NCBI GenBank assembly: GCA_963707555.1
Contig: CAVPQM010000010.1
Coordinates: forward strand, 62,001-126,000
Direction: 5' to 3'
Length of the DNA stretch: 64,000 bases
From: JAFAFN01 sp963707555
Lineage (GTDB): Bacteria > Actinomycetota > Acidimicrobiia > Acidimicrobiales > Microtrichaceae
Shown: positions 49,049 through 56,950 of the stretch, one piece after another
Layout: every line of letters begins with the position of its first letter
How positions within the stretch are numbered: position 1 is the first letter of the stretch
Notes under the pieces: model-generated
Told to the model about the DNA's origin: nothing
Databases searched by the model: none
What the model saw: only the letters and a program-made list of their open reading frames with translations
Translations under genes and position numbers: made by a program

Positions 49049-49832
49049 GTGAGCAACACGCTGAACCTCACGCTCAAGGTCTGGCGCCAGGACAGCCGCC
49101 GAGGGCCCGGGCCACTTCGAGGAGTACACGACGACCGTCGCCGACGACGCCTCGTTCCTCGAGATGCTCGACTACGTCAACGAGCAGCTGATCGCCGACG
49201 ACAAGCGAGCCCATCGCGTTCGACCACGACTGCCGCGAGGGCATCTGCGGCACGTGCGGCCTCATGATCAACGGCCAGGCGCACGGTCCCCAGAAGGGCA
49301 CGGCGACCTGCCAGCTGCACATGCGCAAGTTCTCCGACGGCGACGAGATCATCATCGAGCCGTGGCGCGCGGCCGGCGTTCCCGATCATCAAGGACCTCG
49401 TCGTCAACCGGGCGGCGTTCGACCGCATCGTCGAGTCCGGCGGCTACATCTCGGTGAACACCGGCGCGGCACCCGACGCGAACCTCATCGCCGGTGCCCA
49501 AGGACGGCGCCGACGTCCGCGATGGACGCCGCGGCCTGCATCGGCTGCGGCGCCTGCGTGGCGGCGTGCCCCAACTCGGCGGCGAACCTGTTCACCGCGG
49601 CCAAGATGCAGCACCTCAACCTGCTGCCCCAGGGCCAGGCCGAGCGCTGGAGCGCTCCGAGTCCATGGTCGAGACGATGGAGGAGTTCTTCGGCTCCTGC
49701 ACCAACCACGGCGAGTGCCAGGAAGCGTGCCCGAAGGAGATCTCGATCGACTTCATCGCCATGATGAACCGGGACTACCTGAAGGCGAAGCTCGGCAACC
49801 GCCGCCGGACCGGCCAGAAGAAGGTCGGCTGA
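49049..49832 (+). CDS. sdhB: succinate dehydrogenase iron-sulfur subunit, several frameshifts
   Basis: Electron-transfer subunit of succinate dehydrogenase. The N-terminal ferredoxin domain has CREGICGTCGLMING and TATCQLHMRKF for the [2Fe-2S] cluster. The C-terminal domain has CIGCGACVAACPNSAANLF and CTNHGECQEACPKEISIDF for the other two clusters. Frame changes lie near 49102, 49207, 49380, 49500, 49522 and 49660. Once these are bridged the length is normal (about 255 aa). It begins 39 bp after sdhA and closes the operon. Confidence 0.93.
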
Positions 49833-49834
49833 CC

Positions 49835-50400
49835 GTGCGCCGCTCCGCGATCGCCGTCGTGGCGTTCGCGGTGGTCGCGCTCGGCGTGACCGGCTGCTCC
49901 TCGTCGCCCGAGCAGGTGACGGCGTCGATGACGTCGCCGCCACGACCCGAGGCGCGCTCGGAGCTCGCGCCCGACGACCCTGTCGTGCCGTCGGAACCCG
50001 ACGACCCGTCGGACTCCCCCGGCGAGCTGCCGGAGGGGTTCGAGGACTTCGGCACCGGCATCGACGACATGCTCGACCAGTTCGAGTCCGAGCTCGGCGT
50101 CGCCGGGTGAGTGCCTCGACCTGCTGATGAAGTACGCCTCGCTCTCGGCTCGGCGTTCGGGATGCTCTCCCGGCGGGTCGGACCGTGAGGCCGTGGTGGC
50201 CGAGCTGAGGGCAGCCGCTGCCCGCCGACCTGCACGACGAGCTGCAGGTCATCTCGGATGCGCTCGCGTCCGTCGAGCGCGATGGCATCGCAGGTGCGGG
50301 TGCCCTGGCCGATCCCGCTTTCATCGACGCGAACGACGCGATCGTCACGTGGCTGCAGACGTCGTGCGACGCTTCGACCACACCCGGCGAAGGTTCCTGA
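49835..50400 (+). CDS. putative lipoprotein of unknown function, frameshifted
   Basis: It starts GTG at 49835, two bases after the sdhB stop. A signal peptide ends in a lipobox (VVALGVTGCSSSPEQV), followed by a Pro/Glu/Asp linker and GFEDFGTGIDDMLDQFESEL. The first frame stops at 50110. Adjacent frames continue a coherent protein: ECLDLLMKYASLS, then SDREAVVAELRAA, then LPADLHDELQVISDALASVE and IVTWLQTSCDAS, with a stop at 50400. I therefore read one gene of about 187 codons with three to four shifts. Alternatively the lipoprotein ends at 50110 and the rest is a decayed neighbour. No family recognised. Confidence 0.6.
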
Positions 50401-50455
50401 CCAGCCGCTTGCTGGCCGGCCCGGACCCCGGGACCTCCCCCACCAACTCTGCCGA

Positions 50456-50565
50456 ACCGTCCCGAAAAACTGGACGGTGTGACCACTCGTCAGCGAAACG
50501 TCCAGTCTTTCGGGACGTCTTGGGCAGTGATTGCTACAGACCGTCCCGTTTTTCGGGACGGTCTG
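50456..50565. repeat. cluster of three related hairpin elements
   Basis: Element 1 (50456-50478) is ACCGTCC/GGACGGT with an A-rich loop. Element 2 (50498-50518) is ACGTCC/GGACGT. Element 3 (50537-50565) is a perfect 12-bp stem CAGACCGTCCCG/CGGGACGGTCTG with loop TTTTT. Positions 50458-50476 and 50499-50517 are also inverted copies of each other over 19 bases with one mismatch. Elements 1 and 2 can therefore fold either separately or together. The cluster fills the 252-bp gap 50401-50652 before the next gene. Confidence 0.85.
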
Positions 50566-50652
50566 ACACGTTCTACCGGAGGACTCCCGACGGTGCCGAC
50601 GTTCCTGACGAGGCGTCAGACATCGCGGGGACGCCTTGGGTAGGGTCGCCGG

Positions 50653-51747
50653 ATGAACGCACGACCGCGACTCCGCGTCGGCGTCTGGGGGACGGGCAAC
50701 GTAGGTCGCGCCGCCATCCGGATGATCGACGCACACCCCGACCTCGACCTGGCGGCGGTGTTCGTCGCCAACCCGGACAAGGTCGGGCGTGACGCCGGTG
50801 CGATCGGCGAGCTCGGGCGCGACGTGGGCGTCGCCGCCACCGCAGCATCCTCTGCCGCCGAGGTCACCGCAGCAGGGCTCGATGCCGTCGTCTACGCCTG
50901 CTCGGGCGACATCCGTCCCGACGACGCCGTCGAGGACGTCCGGGCGTGCCTGGCCGGCGGCCTGGTCGTCGTGACACCCTCGATCTATCCGCTCTACGAC
51001 CCGACGAACGCGCCGGCCGAGCTCATCGAGCCGATCCGCGCCGCGGTCGCCGAGGGCGGCGGATCGCTGTTCGTGTCGGGCATCGACCCGGGCTGGGGCA
51101 ACGACGTGCTGCCGGTGCTGCTCAGCGGCCTGGCCGGCACGATCGACTCGATCCGCTGCCAGGAGATCTTCGACTACACGACCTACGACCAGCCCGACTC
51201 GGTGCGCTACCTGATCGGCATGGGCCAGCCCATGGACTACGAACCGCCGATGGTGGCGCCGACGGTGCCCACGATGGTCTGGGGCGGCCAGGTCCGCCTC
51301 ATCGCCCGGGCGCTGGGTGTCGAGCTCGACGAGATCCGTGAGACGCTGCTGCGCCGTGAGCTCGACGAGACCGTCACCAACTCGATGGGCGAGTTCGAGA
51401 AGGGCACCCAGGGGGCGTTGCGCTTCGAGGTGCAGGGCATCGTCGGCGGTGAGCCGAGGATCGTCGTCGAGCACATCACCCGCATCCACCCGTCGTGTGC
51501 GCCCGACTGGCCGATGCCGCCCGACGGCGGCGACGGCGCCCACAAGGTCATCATCGAGGGTCGCCCGCGCATCGAGATCAACGTCGAGGCGACCGACGAG
51601 GGCGGCAACCGAGCCGCGGGCGGCAACGCCACCGCGGTCGGTCGGCTCGTCAACGCGATCCCGTGGCTGCGAGCGGCCGGACCGGGTGTCTACGACGCCC
51701 TCGACGTGCCGCTGTCGCCGGCGACCGGCAAGCTGGGGCGAGCGTGA
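50653..51747 (+). CDS. dihydrodipicolinate-reductase-like NAD(P) oxidoreductase
   Basis: A 364-aa Rossmann enzyme. The N-terminal nucleotide loop is RVGVWGTGNVGRAAIRMID, followed by VVYACSGDIRPDDAVEDV (DapB_N style). A C-terminal alpha/beta domain contains SGIDPGWGNDVLPVLLSG and FDYTTYDQPDSVRYLIGMGQ. This family is common in actinobacteria next to catabolic genes, and relatives include diaminopentanoate dehydrogenase-like proteins. True DapB is shorter, so lysine biosynthesis is unlikely. It is followed 28 bp later by a carboxymuconolactone-decarboxylase-like gene, presumably one operon. Clean frame. Confidence 0.82.
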   Translation: MNARPRLRVGVWGTGNVGRAAIRMIDAHPDLDLAAVFVANPDKVGRDAGAIGELGRDVGVAATAASSAAEVTAAGLDAVVYACSGDIRPDDAVEDVRACLAGGLVVVTPSIYPLYDPTNAPAELIEPIRAAVAEGGGSLFVSGIDPGWGNDVLPVLLSGLAGTIDSIRCQEIFDYTTYDQPDSVRYLIGMGQPMDYEPPMVAPTVPTMVWGGQVRLIARALGVELDEIRETLLRRELDETVTNSMGEFEKGTQGALRFEVQGIVGGEPRIVVEHITRIHPSCAPDWPMPPDGGDGAHKVIIEGRPRIEINVEATDEGGNRAAGGNATAVGRLVNAIPWLRAAGPGVYDALDVPLSPATGKLGRA

Positions 51748-51775
51748 TCGAAGCAACCGATCCAGGGGGAATCTG

Positions 51776-52255
51776 ATGATCGTCGAAGTACCCGAGGGCA
51801 AGCACCCGATCATGTACGTCTGGGGAGAGATGGTCCCCGGCATCGGCCCCGCCGCGGCGAACTTCTCGGCGAAGGTCTACGAGGACACCACGCTCGGGCT
51901 GCGCGAGTTCGAGGCCGCCCGTCTGCGCATGTCGCAGATCAACGGCTGCCTCTTCTGCCAGGACTGGCGCACCGAGATGGACGGCGTGAAGGTCGAGGAG
52001 GGCTTCGACACCGAGGTCGAGCAGTGGCGCACCACCGACGCGCTCGACACCCGGGCGAAGCTCGCCGCGGAGTACGCCGAGCGCTACGCGCTCGACCACC
52101 ACGGGCTCGACGACGAGTTCTGGACCCGCATGAAGGCCGAGTACACCGACGCCGAGATCGTCGAGCTGTCGATGTGCCTCGGCTCGTGGCTCGCCTTCGG
52201 CCGGCTCAACCACGTGCTCGGCCTGGACTCGGCCTGCGTCCTCCCCACCACCTGA
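51776..52255 (+). CDS. carboxymuconolactone decarboxylase/AhpD-like protein
   Basis: A 159-aa protein of the CMD fold. The conserved helix has the redox pair NGCLFCQDWR (CxxC) and precedes the acidic helix DEFWTRMKAEYTDAEIVEL. This resembles AhpD-type peroxidase-reducing partners more than true decarboxylases. AGGGGGA lies just upstream of the ATG. It is the second gene of a two-gene unit with the oxidoreductase and is followed by a very strong palindrome. Clean frame. Confidence 0.85.
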   Translation: MIVEVPEGKHPIMYVWGEMVPGIGPAAANFSAKVYEDTTLGLREFEAARLRMSQINGCLFCQDWRTEMDGVKVEEGFDTEVEQWRTTDALDTRAKLAAEYAERYALDHHGLDDEFWTRMKAEYTDAEIVELSMCLGSWLAFGRLNHVLGLDSACVLPTT

Positions 52256-52291
52256 ATCGACCGCTCGACCTCAGCCACCACCACGGTCCCC

Positions 52292-52341
52292 GAAATGACA
52301 CTTGTTTTCGATGCCATGGCATCGAAAACAGGTGTCATTTC
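52292..52341. repeat. 50-bp near-perfect AT-rich palindrome between convergent genes
   Basis: A 24-base left arm (52292-52315) and right arm (52318-52341) are complementary except for one G-T pair, with a 2-bp centre. The core is GTTTTCGATGCCATGGCATC. It begins 37 bp after one stop and ends 3 bp before the opposing stop. Its base composition is well below the GC level of its surroundings. It is probably a bidirectional terminator, possibly also a mobile or repeated palindrome. Confidence 0.9.
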
Positions 52342-52344
52342 AGT

Positions 52345-53277
52345 TCACGGGGTCGGTGGTTGGTTCCACTCGATCCAGCCGCCGCCGGTGCGGCCGGTCG
52401 CGGTGTCGGTGACGCGGGCGAGCGCTCGCGGGAAGCGCGCCTCTCGACCGTCGGGGTGCACGAGCAGCACCGGTGAGAACGCGAGCGGCTCGAAGGTCAG
52501 GTCGAGCTCGCCGAACGCCGTGGTGTTGCGCGTCGCCAGGCCCTCTCGTCCGAGCTCGGACCGGGTGCGCACCGCGTCGCTCTCGCGGAACTCGGTCGAG
52601 CCCGGCGGCAGCTCGTAGCCGACACCCCAGTCGCTGTCGTCGCCGAAGAAACCACCCGCGGTGTGCCAGCGCGTGCCGTCGTCCAATCGTCCGGCGGTCC
52701 AGCTCCACCCGAGCGCCCACCAGTCACGGGCGGCGCCCCAGGAGTGGTCGCGCTGGCCCCAGCCGTCGAACTCGATCACCTCGTCGCCCACCAGGATGCG
52801 ACCGTCGACCCGGCACGGGATCTCGTAGCGCGGCGTGACCTCGGCCGGCCACTGGTAGGCGGCGCGGTCGGTGTGGAAGTCGAGCTCGAAACCGAACGGG
52901 ATCCGCTCGCCGCGCGGCTCGTGGTACACGTCGGCCGCGTCGTCGAGCACCAGGGCGAAGGACTCGAGGTTGATCGACATGTGCTCGAGCGGGGTCTCGA
53001 TCACGTGATCGGCCCACAGCCCGTCGTGGCGCAGCTCGAGCGACGAGGGCGACTTCGGCATCGGGATGTCGTTCTCGATGACGGTGATCAGCGGCCGGTC
53101 CGGCCCGACGAGGCACGCCCAGTACCAGACGGTGCCGAGCCCCGGGTTGAAGCCGATGCGCACGTACCCGCCGAGCGACAGGTCCTCGCTGAACCAGTCG
53201 AGGTAGTACGACTCGTTCCAGAGCTGCTCCCCGTCGGGCGAGTGGCGGCGTTCGTCGATCGGGTTCGGTGTCGGCAT
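52345..53277 (-). CDS. hydroxyneurosporene synthase-like beta-barrel protein
   Basis: A 310-aa protein rich in Trp and short beta-strand patterns. It has WNESYYLDWFSEDLSLGGYV and TVWYWACLVGPDRPLI near the N-terminus, then DGWGQRDHSWGAARDWWALG and TRWHTAGGFFGD. This is the sequence style of lipocalin-like CrtC/DUF7064-DUF7065 proteins, several of which sit beside lipid or steroid catabolism genes. No catalytic residue can be assigned. The ATG at 53277 is the first Met. It converges on the CMD gene across the 50-bp palindrome. Clean frame. Confidence 0.7.
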   Translation of the reverse strand: MPTPNPIDERRHSPDGEQLWNESYYLDWFSEDLSLGGYVRIGFNPGLGTVWYWACLVGPDRPLITVIENDIPMPKSPSSLELRHDGLWADHVIETPLEHMSINLESFALVLDDAADVYHEPRGERIPFGFELDFHTDRAAYQWPAEVTPRYEIPCRVDGRILVGDEVIEFDGWGQRDHSWGAARDWWALGWSWTAGRLDDGTRWHTAGGFFGDDSDWGVGYELPPGSTEFRESDAVRTRSELGREGLATRNTTAFGELDLTFEPLAFSPVLLVHPDGREARFPRALARVTDTATGRTGGGWIEWNQPPTP

Positions 53278-53333
53278 GCGCCGCAGTCTGTCAGGACCGA
53301 GGGCCGCGACGTCGCCGCACCTACACTCCGCCG

Positions 53334-54008
53334 ATGCGTCGCTCCCCTGCTGCCCTGTTCGTCGTGATCGGACTCGCGCTCGGCCTCGCCGCCGGCTGCT
53401 CGAGCTCCGGCGAGGTCGCCACGGAGGACACCGCTCCTGTCGAGGACACGGCCGGCGACACCTCTGCGGCCGGCGACGTCGGACCGCGGGCCAACGAGGA
53501 CCACTGGCACGCGGCGTTCGACGTCTACGTGTGCGACGCCTTCGTGGGACCGTTCGGCGATGACGGGCCCCGATGTGAGCGGCATCCACTCCCACAACGA
53601 CGGGCTCGTCCACATCCACCCGTTCGTCGAGGAGACCTCGGGCACCAACGCGACCTTCGAGCGCTTCGCCGACCAGATCGGGCTCGACGCTCGCCGACGG
53701 GACGATGACCGTCCCCGAGCCGTGGGACGAGGCCCTCGCCCTGGCGCCCGAGACGACGGTCGAGCCCGTCGGCACGACGTGGAACGACGGCGATGCAGTG
53801 CCCGACGGGACCCGGCCGTGTCGCGCTGTTCGTGTGGCCGCCTGGTGCCGCCGACGATGCCGAGCCGTCGGAGGTGGTCACGACCGACATCGGGTCGACC
53901 CGGTTCGTCGAGGACGGCCAGCGGTTCGTGCTGGCCTTCGTGCCCGACGGTGTCGTGCCGCCGCAGCCACCCGCCGACACCCGAGCTCGCGGCGTCCGTC
54001 CGACATGA
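53334..54008 (+). CDS. His-rich secreted lipoprotein, probably leaderless mRNA, frameshifted
   Basis: The signal peptide reads LFVVIGLALGLAAGCSSSGE with a lipobox Cys, then an acidic Thr-rich linker. The conserved core holds EDHWHAAFDVYVCDAFVG and, after a shift near 53570, VSGIHSHNDGLVHIHPF. The histidine pairs suggest metal binding. A further part reads VPEPWDEALALA and VALFVWPPGAADDAEPSE. At least three shifts occur (53570, 53690, 53815) and the exact end (54008 or slightly later) is uncertain. TACACT lies six bases before the ATG at 53334, which fits a -10 box for a leaderless transcript. No named function. Confidence 0.68.
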
Positions 54009-54054
54009 GCTGATCCGGTCAGCGCTCCGTTCGACCACCACTAGTCTCAGCGCC

Positions 54055-54444
54055 ATGGTCCAGTACCTGAGCGACGAGTGGATGACCGCAGCGGCGGCCG
54101 ACCTGGCGGCGAGCGACTCGCTGCGCGAGGCGACGAGCGATGCCGAGCTGACGATCCAGTACGACGTCGCCGGGGCACCGGGCGGCAAGGCCGCCTACGG
54201 CATCACCGTCGACCACGGCACGGTGACGCTCGAGCCCGGTGCGCACAAGGACGCCCAGGTGCGCTTCGAGCTCGACTACTCCAGCGCTGCGGCCATCGCG
54301 AGCGGCGAGCTCTCGGCACAGGCCGCCTTCATGCAGGGCAAGCTCAAGCTCGGCGGCGACGTCAGCGTGCTGGTCCGCCAGCACGCCCTGCTCGACGGCC
54401 TCGGCGACGCACTCGGCGACCTGCGGGCACGTACCGAGTTCTGA
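54055..54444 (+). CDS. SCP2 sterol-carrier-domain protein
   Basis: A 129-aa protein starting MVQYLSDEWMTAAAADLAAS. It shows the SCP2 pattern: a beta-sheet with AELTIQYDVAGAPGGKAAYG, DAQVRFELDYSSAAAIASGE, then the hydrophobic AAFMQGKLKLGGDVSVLV. Such proteins bind sterols or acyl chains and are numerous in lipid-degrading actinobacteria. A TAGTCT -10-like box lies about ten bases before the ATG. Its upstream frame runs into the preceding lipoprotein's shifted frame without a stop, but homology starts here. Clean frame. Confidence 0.85.
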   Translation: MVQYLSDEWMTAAAADLAASDSLREATSDAELTIQYDVAGAPGGKAAYGITVDHGTVTLEPGAHKDAQVRFELDYSSAAAIASGELSAQAAFMQGKLKLGGDVSVLVRQHALLDGLGDALGDLRARTEF

Positions 54445-54501
54445 TCGCCGGTCGCGGCTCGGCGACGGGCGACCGACGTCGCGCACAGACCTGAGCCGGC
54501 A

Positions 54502-54536
54502 TCGGATCGGCGACGCCCAGCACGCCGCCGATCCGA
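54502..54536. terminator. convergent hairpin terminator
   Basis: An 11-bp perfect stem (54502-54512 with 54526-54536) and 13-nt loop lie between the SCP2 stop and the convergent lipoprotein stop. Confidence 0.6.
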
Positions 54537-54615
54537 CCCGACTGCCCTCGTCGTCCCGCCCATGGGCGCGACAGCGAGGGAGCACCGGCCGGTGAGCCGG
54601 GCAGAGCGTTCGACC

Positions 54616-55045
54616 TCAGCCGGGCGCCTCGACGCATGCCCAGGCGTCGATGGGCGTGTTGTAACCGAAGTCGATGAGTCGCGGCGGGTTCGTGACCGGC
54701 AGGTCGAGATCGGCGCACACGGCCGCGGCCCCTGCGGAGTCCACAGCTCGCACGACGCTGCTGTAGTCGGTCGGCGTCCCCGAGCACGTGCCGTCCTCGG
54801 ACAGCGCCGGATCTGAACCGGTCGCGAAGCCGTGGGCATTCGACGCGACGTTCGCCACGCCGGAGAAGCGGAAGTCCGGAACGCCGGGAACCGCGCTGTC
54901 GACGCAGCCTGCGGCGAGCCACCGTGTCGACGGATCCTCCGGCGTGGCCGGCGGATCGGTCGTGCACGCGCTCAGCGCAGCCACTGCGGCCAGTAGCTGC
55001 GACGAGCACCACGACCCGGGTCGGTCTGGATCGAGTAGATGTCAT
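54616..55045 (-). CDS. small putative lipoprotein, one frameshift in the signal peptide
   Basis: About 143 codons. The ATG at 55045 is preceded by GGGGGAGA. The signal peptide is split by one extra base: MTSTRSRPTRVVVLVAATG, then VAALSACTTDPPATPEDP with a lipobox Cys. The mature part includes CVDSAVPGVPDFRFSGVANV and ends DFGYNTPIDAWACVEAPG, with four further cysteines that may form disulfides. No family recognised. It is downstream of the secreted protein gene but separated from it by a strong hairpin. Confidence 0.65.
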
Positions 55046-55081
55046 TCGTGTCTCCCCCCGTTGAGCGACGACCCGGAACGG

Positions 55082-55118
55082 TCGTCGAGACGCCGCGAGG
55101 ACCGCGGCGTCTCGACGA
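55082..55118 (-). terminator. 16-bp perfect hairpin terminator
   Basis: Arms 55082-55097 and 55103-55118 are fully complementary around a 5-nt loop. It lies 86 bp past the stop of the secreted-protein gene. It is one of the strongest simple hairpins in the window. Confidence 0.75.
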
Positions 55119-55203
55119 GTCTGGCCCACCTTCGTTGCGTGTGCAGTCATTCGCGCGTTCCGCGAACTCGCGCTCACGCTGGGCGTCGCGCCGCCCGCGT
55201 CCG

Positions 55204-55977
55204 CTACTTCACGATCCGCAGGTTCCTGGGGATGCTCGAGGCCGCCTGGTACTGCGACAGCTCCGGTGACCGTGCGGTGACCGTCGCCATCTTGTCGGCA
55301 GCGTCGCCTGGCAGCGCGACCTTGAAGGTGGCGCGCCCACCCCGGGTCCGAGCGACGTAGCCGTGGTCACGGCCGTTGACCCGGACGGTGAGCTGGATGC
55401 CGTAGCCGTCGGGGACGTGCTGGCCGTTGGTCAAGCGTGCGTCGACCGTCACGGTGCCGCTGGTCGAGAGCGCGGCCGGCGCGTTGACGGCGAGACCCAC
55501 CTGACGCTGGATCCGCTCGACGGTGACCTCGAAGGGGCCTGAGGCCCAGTCGGGAGTGATCCGCAGGAACGCGTTGTTGGTGGACCGACTCGCCCGGAAC
55601 TGCATCCGCTTCCCGTTGGGTCCGAACGACTGCTCCCGGGCGAGGTTGCAGTCCTCCTGTTGCCAGTTGAAGCCGTCGACGTCGGCGGCCAGACATGCGT
55701 GTCGGTAGCCCGTGCCCGCGGGCGTTCTCGCGGAGACGGTGACCATGTCCCCGGCTCGCAACGACGGCAGCCGGTAGTAGTCCTGGTAGGGCGACGAGTT
55801 GGGCGACTGGTTGTTGCCGAACTCCGTGACGCCGATGCGGATCGTCGGTGCTCCCACCGGGGTCTGCGTGCCATCGGCTCCGGCGACTCCGATGCCGCCC
55901 AGCGCGATGACACCGGCCACGGCAACCCCTGCGAGCGCCTTGCACGTGCGGCCCGTCCACCCGGCTGATCGATCCAT
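55204..55977 (-). CDS. secreted protein of unknown function, beta-rich
   Basis: A 257-aa protein with a Sec signal peptide (ALAGVAVAGVIALGGIGVAGA, cleavage after AGA-DG likely). The mature part has an N-terminal domain (GVTEFGNNQSPNSSPYQDYY) with a probable disulfide between the Cys in ACLAADVDG and the Cys in QEDCNLA. An Ig-like C-terminal domain follows (APAALSTSGTVTVDARLTNG, GYGIQLTVRVNGRDHGYVA). GAGGGAG precedes the ATG. No family recognised, though the second domain resembles surface or adhesion modules. Clean frame. Confidence 0.72.
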   Translation of the reverse strand: MDRSAGWTGRTCKALAGVAVAGVIALGGIGVAGADGTQTPVGAPTIRIGVTEFGNNQSPNSSPYQDYYRLPSLRAGDMVTVSARTPAGTGYRHACLAADVDGFNWQQEDCNLAREQSFGPNGKRMQFRASRSTNNAFLRITPDWASGPFEVTVERIQRQVGLAVNAPAALSTSGTVTVDARLTNGQHVPDGYGIQLTVRVNGRDHGYVARTRGGRATFKVALPGDAADKMATVTARSPELSQYQAASSIPRNLRIVK

Positions 55978-56081
55978 TCCCGTTCTCCCTCGTCATCGCC
56001 CACAGAGTCGTGGCGCTGGAAGGAAACGTACGGAGCAGCGTCGTGATCGACCATGGGGAGGACTCCCCCGGGACGCCGCCG

Positions 56082-56780
56082 TCAGGTCTCCGGGTGCGGC
56101 TCGTCCAGCAGGACCAGGTCGTCGGCCGAGATGAGTCGGACCGACAGTGCGTACTCGACCAGCCGAGCGCGCCGATTGCTGGCCAGGTCGCCGGGACCGC
56201 CGTGGAGGCCCTGCACGCCGACCTTCGCGAGCTTCTCGCACACGTTGTCGAGCTTCCGGTTGAACCGCCGGATCGTCCACCCGAGGCGATCCGCCGCCTC
56301 TGCCGACGACGGCAGCGTGGCGTTCGTGCCCCGCCCGCCGGCGCGGAGCATCGGTTCGGCCAGCGCCACGATCAGCAGGCGCTGGTCCCGGGTGAAGGTG
56401 ACGAGCCCGATGGTGGTGTCCCCGGTCGAGTCAGGGAGCCCCATCGGGTCCGAGAACACCGGCTCGGAGATGTGCACGTCGACCTCGTAGGTCGTGCGTC
56501 CGGCCGTGAAGCGGACGATGGTGTGCTCGAACACCAGCGGCAGGCGGGCGCCCGGCGCCAGCCACGCCTGCACCCGCGCCTCGGAGTCCGACACGGTGGC
56601 GGCGAGCTGGTGGCCGTTGTTGATGATCCAGCTCAGCCCGTCCGCGGAGCCGACCTGCAGGAACTGCCGGTGCAGGTAGGGGTTGTCGTCGAGGGCGACA
56701 TCGCCCTCACGCCCGAGGGTCAGCCAACCGTCGGGTGGGACGCGGTGCTGCTCGCCGCAGTACTCCACGATCATCGCCAT
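56082..56780 (-). CDS. FHA-domain protein with C-terminal winged-helix-like region
   Basis: A 232-aa cytoplasmic protein. The N-terminal forkhead-associated domain is GWLTLGREGDVALDDNPYLH followed by RQFLQV, with the Gly-Arg and the phosphothreonine-binding pattern. A middle linker contains FSDPMGLPDSTGDTT. The C-terminal block TRDQRLLIVALAEPML and AADRLGWTIRRFNRKLDNVC resembles a winged-helix DNA-binding domain. It may read Ser/Thr kinase signals and act on DNA. No kinase gene is nearby. It is divergent from fpg with a perfect 20-bp palindrome between them. Confidence 0.8.
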   Translation of the reverse strand: MAMIVEYCGEQHRVPPDGWLTLGREGDVALDDNPYLHRQFLQVGSADGLSWIINNGHQLAATVSDSEARVQAWLAPGARLPLVFEHTIVRFTAGRTTYEVDVHISEPVFSDPMGLPDSTGDTTIGLVTFTRDQRLLIVALAEPMLRAGGRGTNATLPSSAEAADRLGWTIRRFNRKLDNVCEKLAKVGVQGLHGGPGDLASNRRARLVEYALSVRLISADDLVLLDEPHPET

Positions 56781-56845
56781 CCCGCGCCCTCCTGATCAGC
56801 CGCCGCCGCGACTGCTCCCCACTCCGCCACAGATCGTATGCGGCA

Positions 56846-56865
56846 CGGTTCCCGTACGGGAACCG
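56846..56865. promoter_or_regulatory. 20-bp perfect palindrome, divergent operator
   Basis: CGGTTCCCGTACGGGAACCG is fully self-complementary. It lies 66 bp from the FHA gene start and 85 bp from the fpg start. Position and symmetry fit an operator shared by both divergent promoters. Confidence 0.7.
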
Positions 56866-56950
56866 AACCCCAGCGGGGCGGCCGGCGGGCAGGCCAGCGA
56901 GACGAACCGCTCACGCCGTCCGAGCGGCGACCGTCGGTAGCGTGTCCGCC

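Noticed and set aside
49753..51843. 696-codon minus-strand open frame
   Set aside because: Runs antisense through sdhB, the lipoprotein and the oxidoreductase; no domain.
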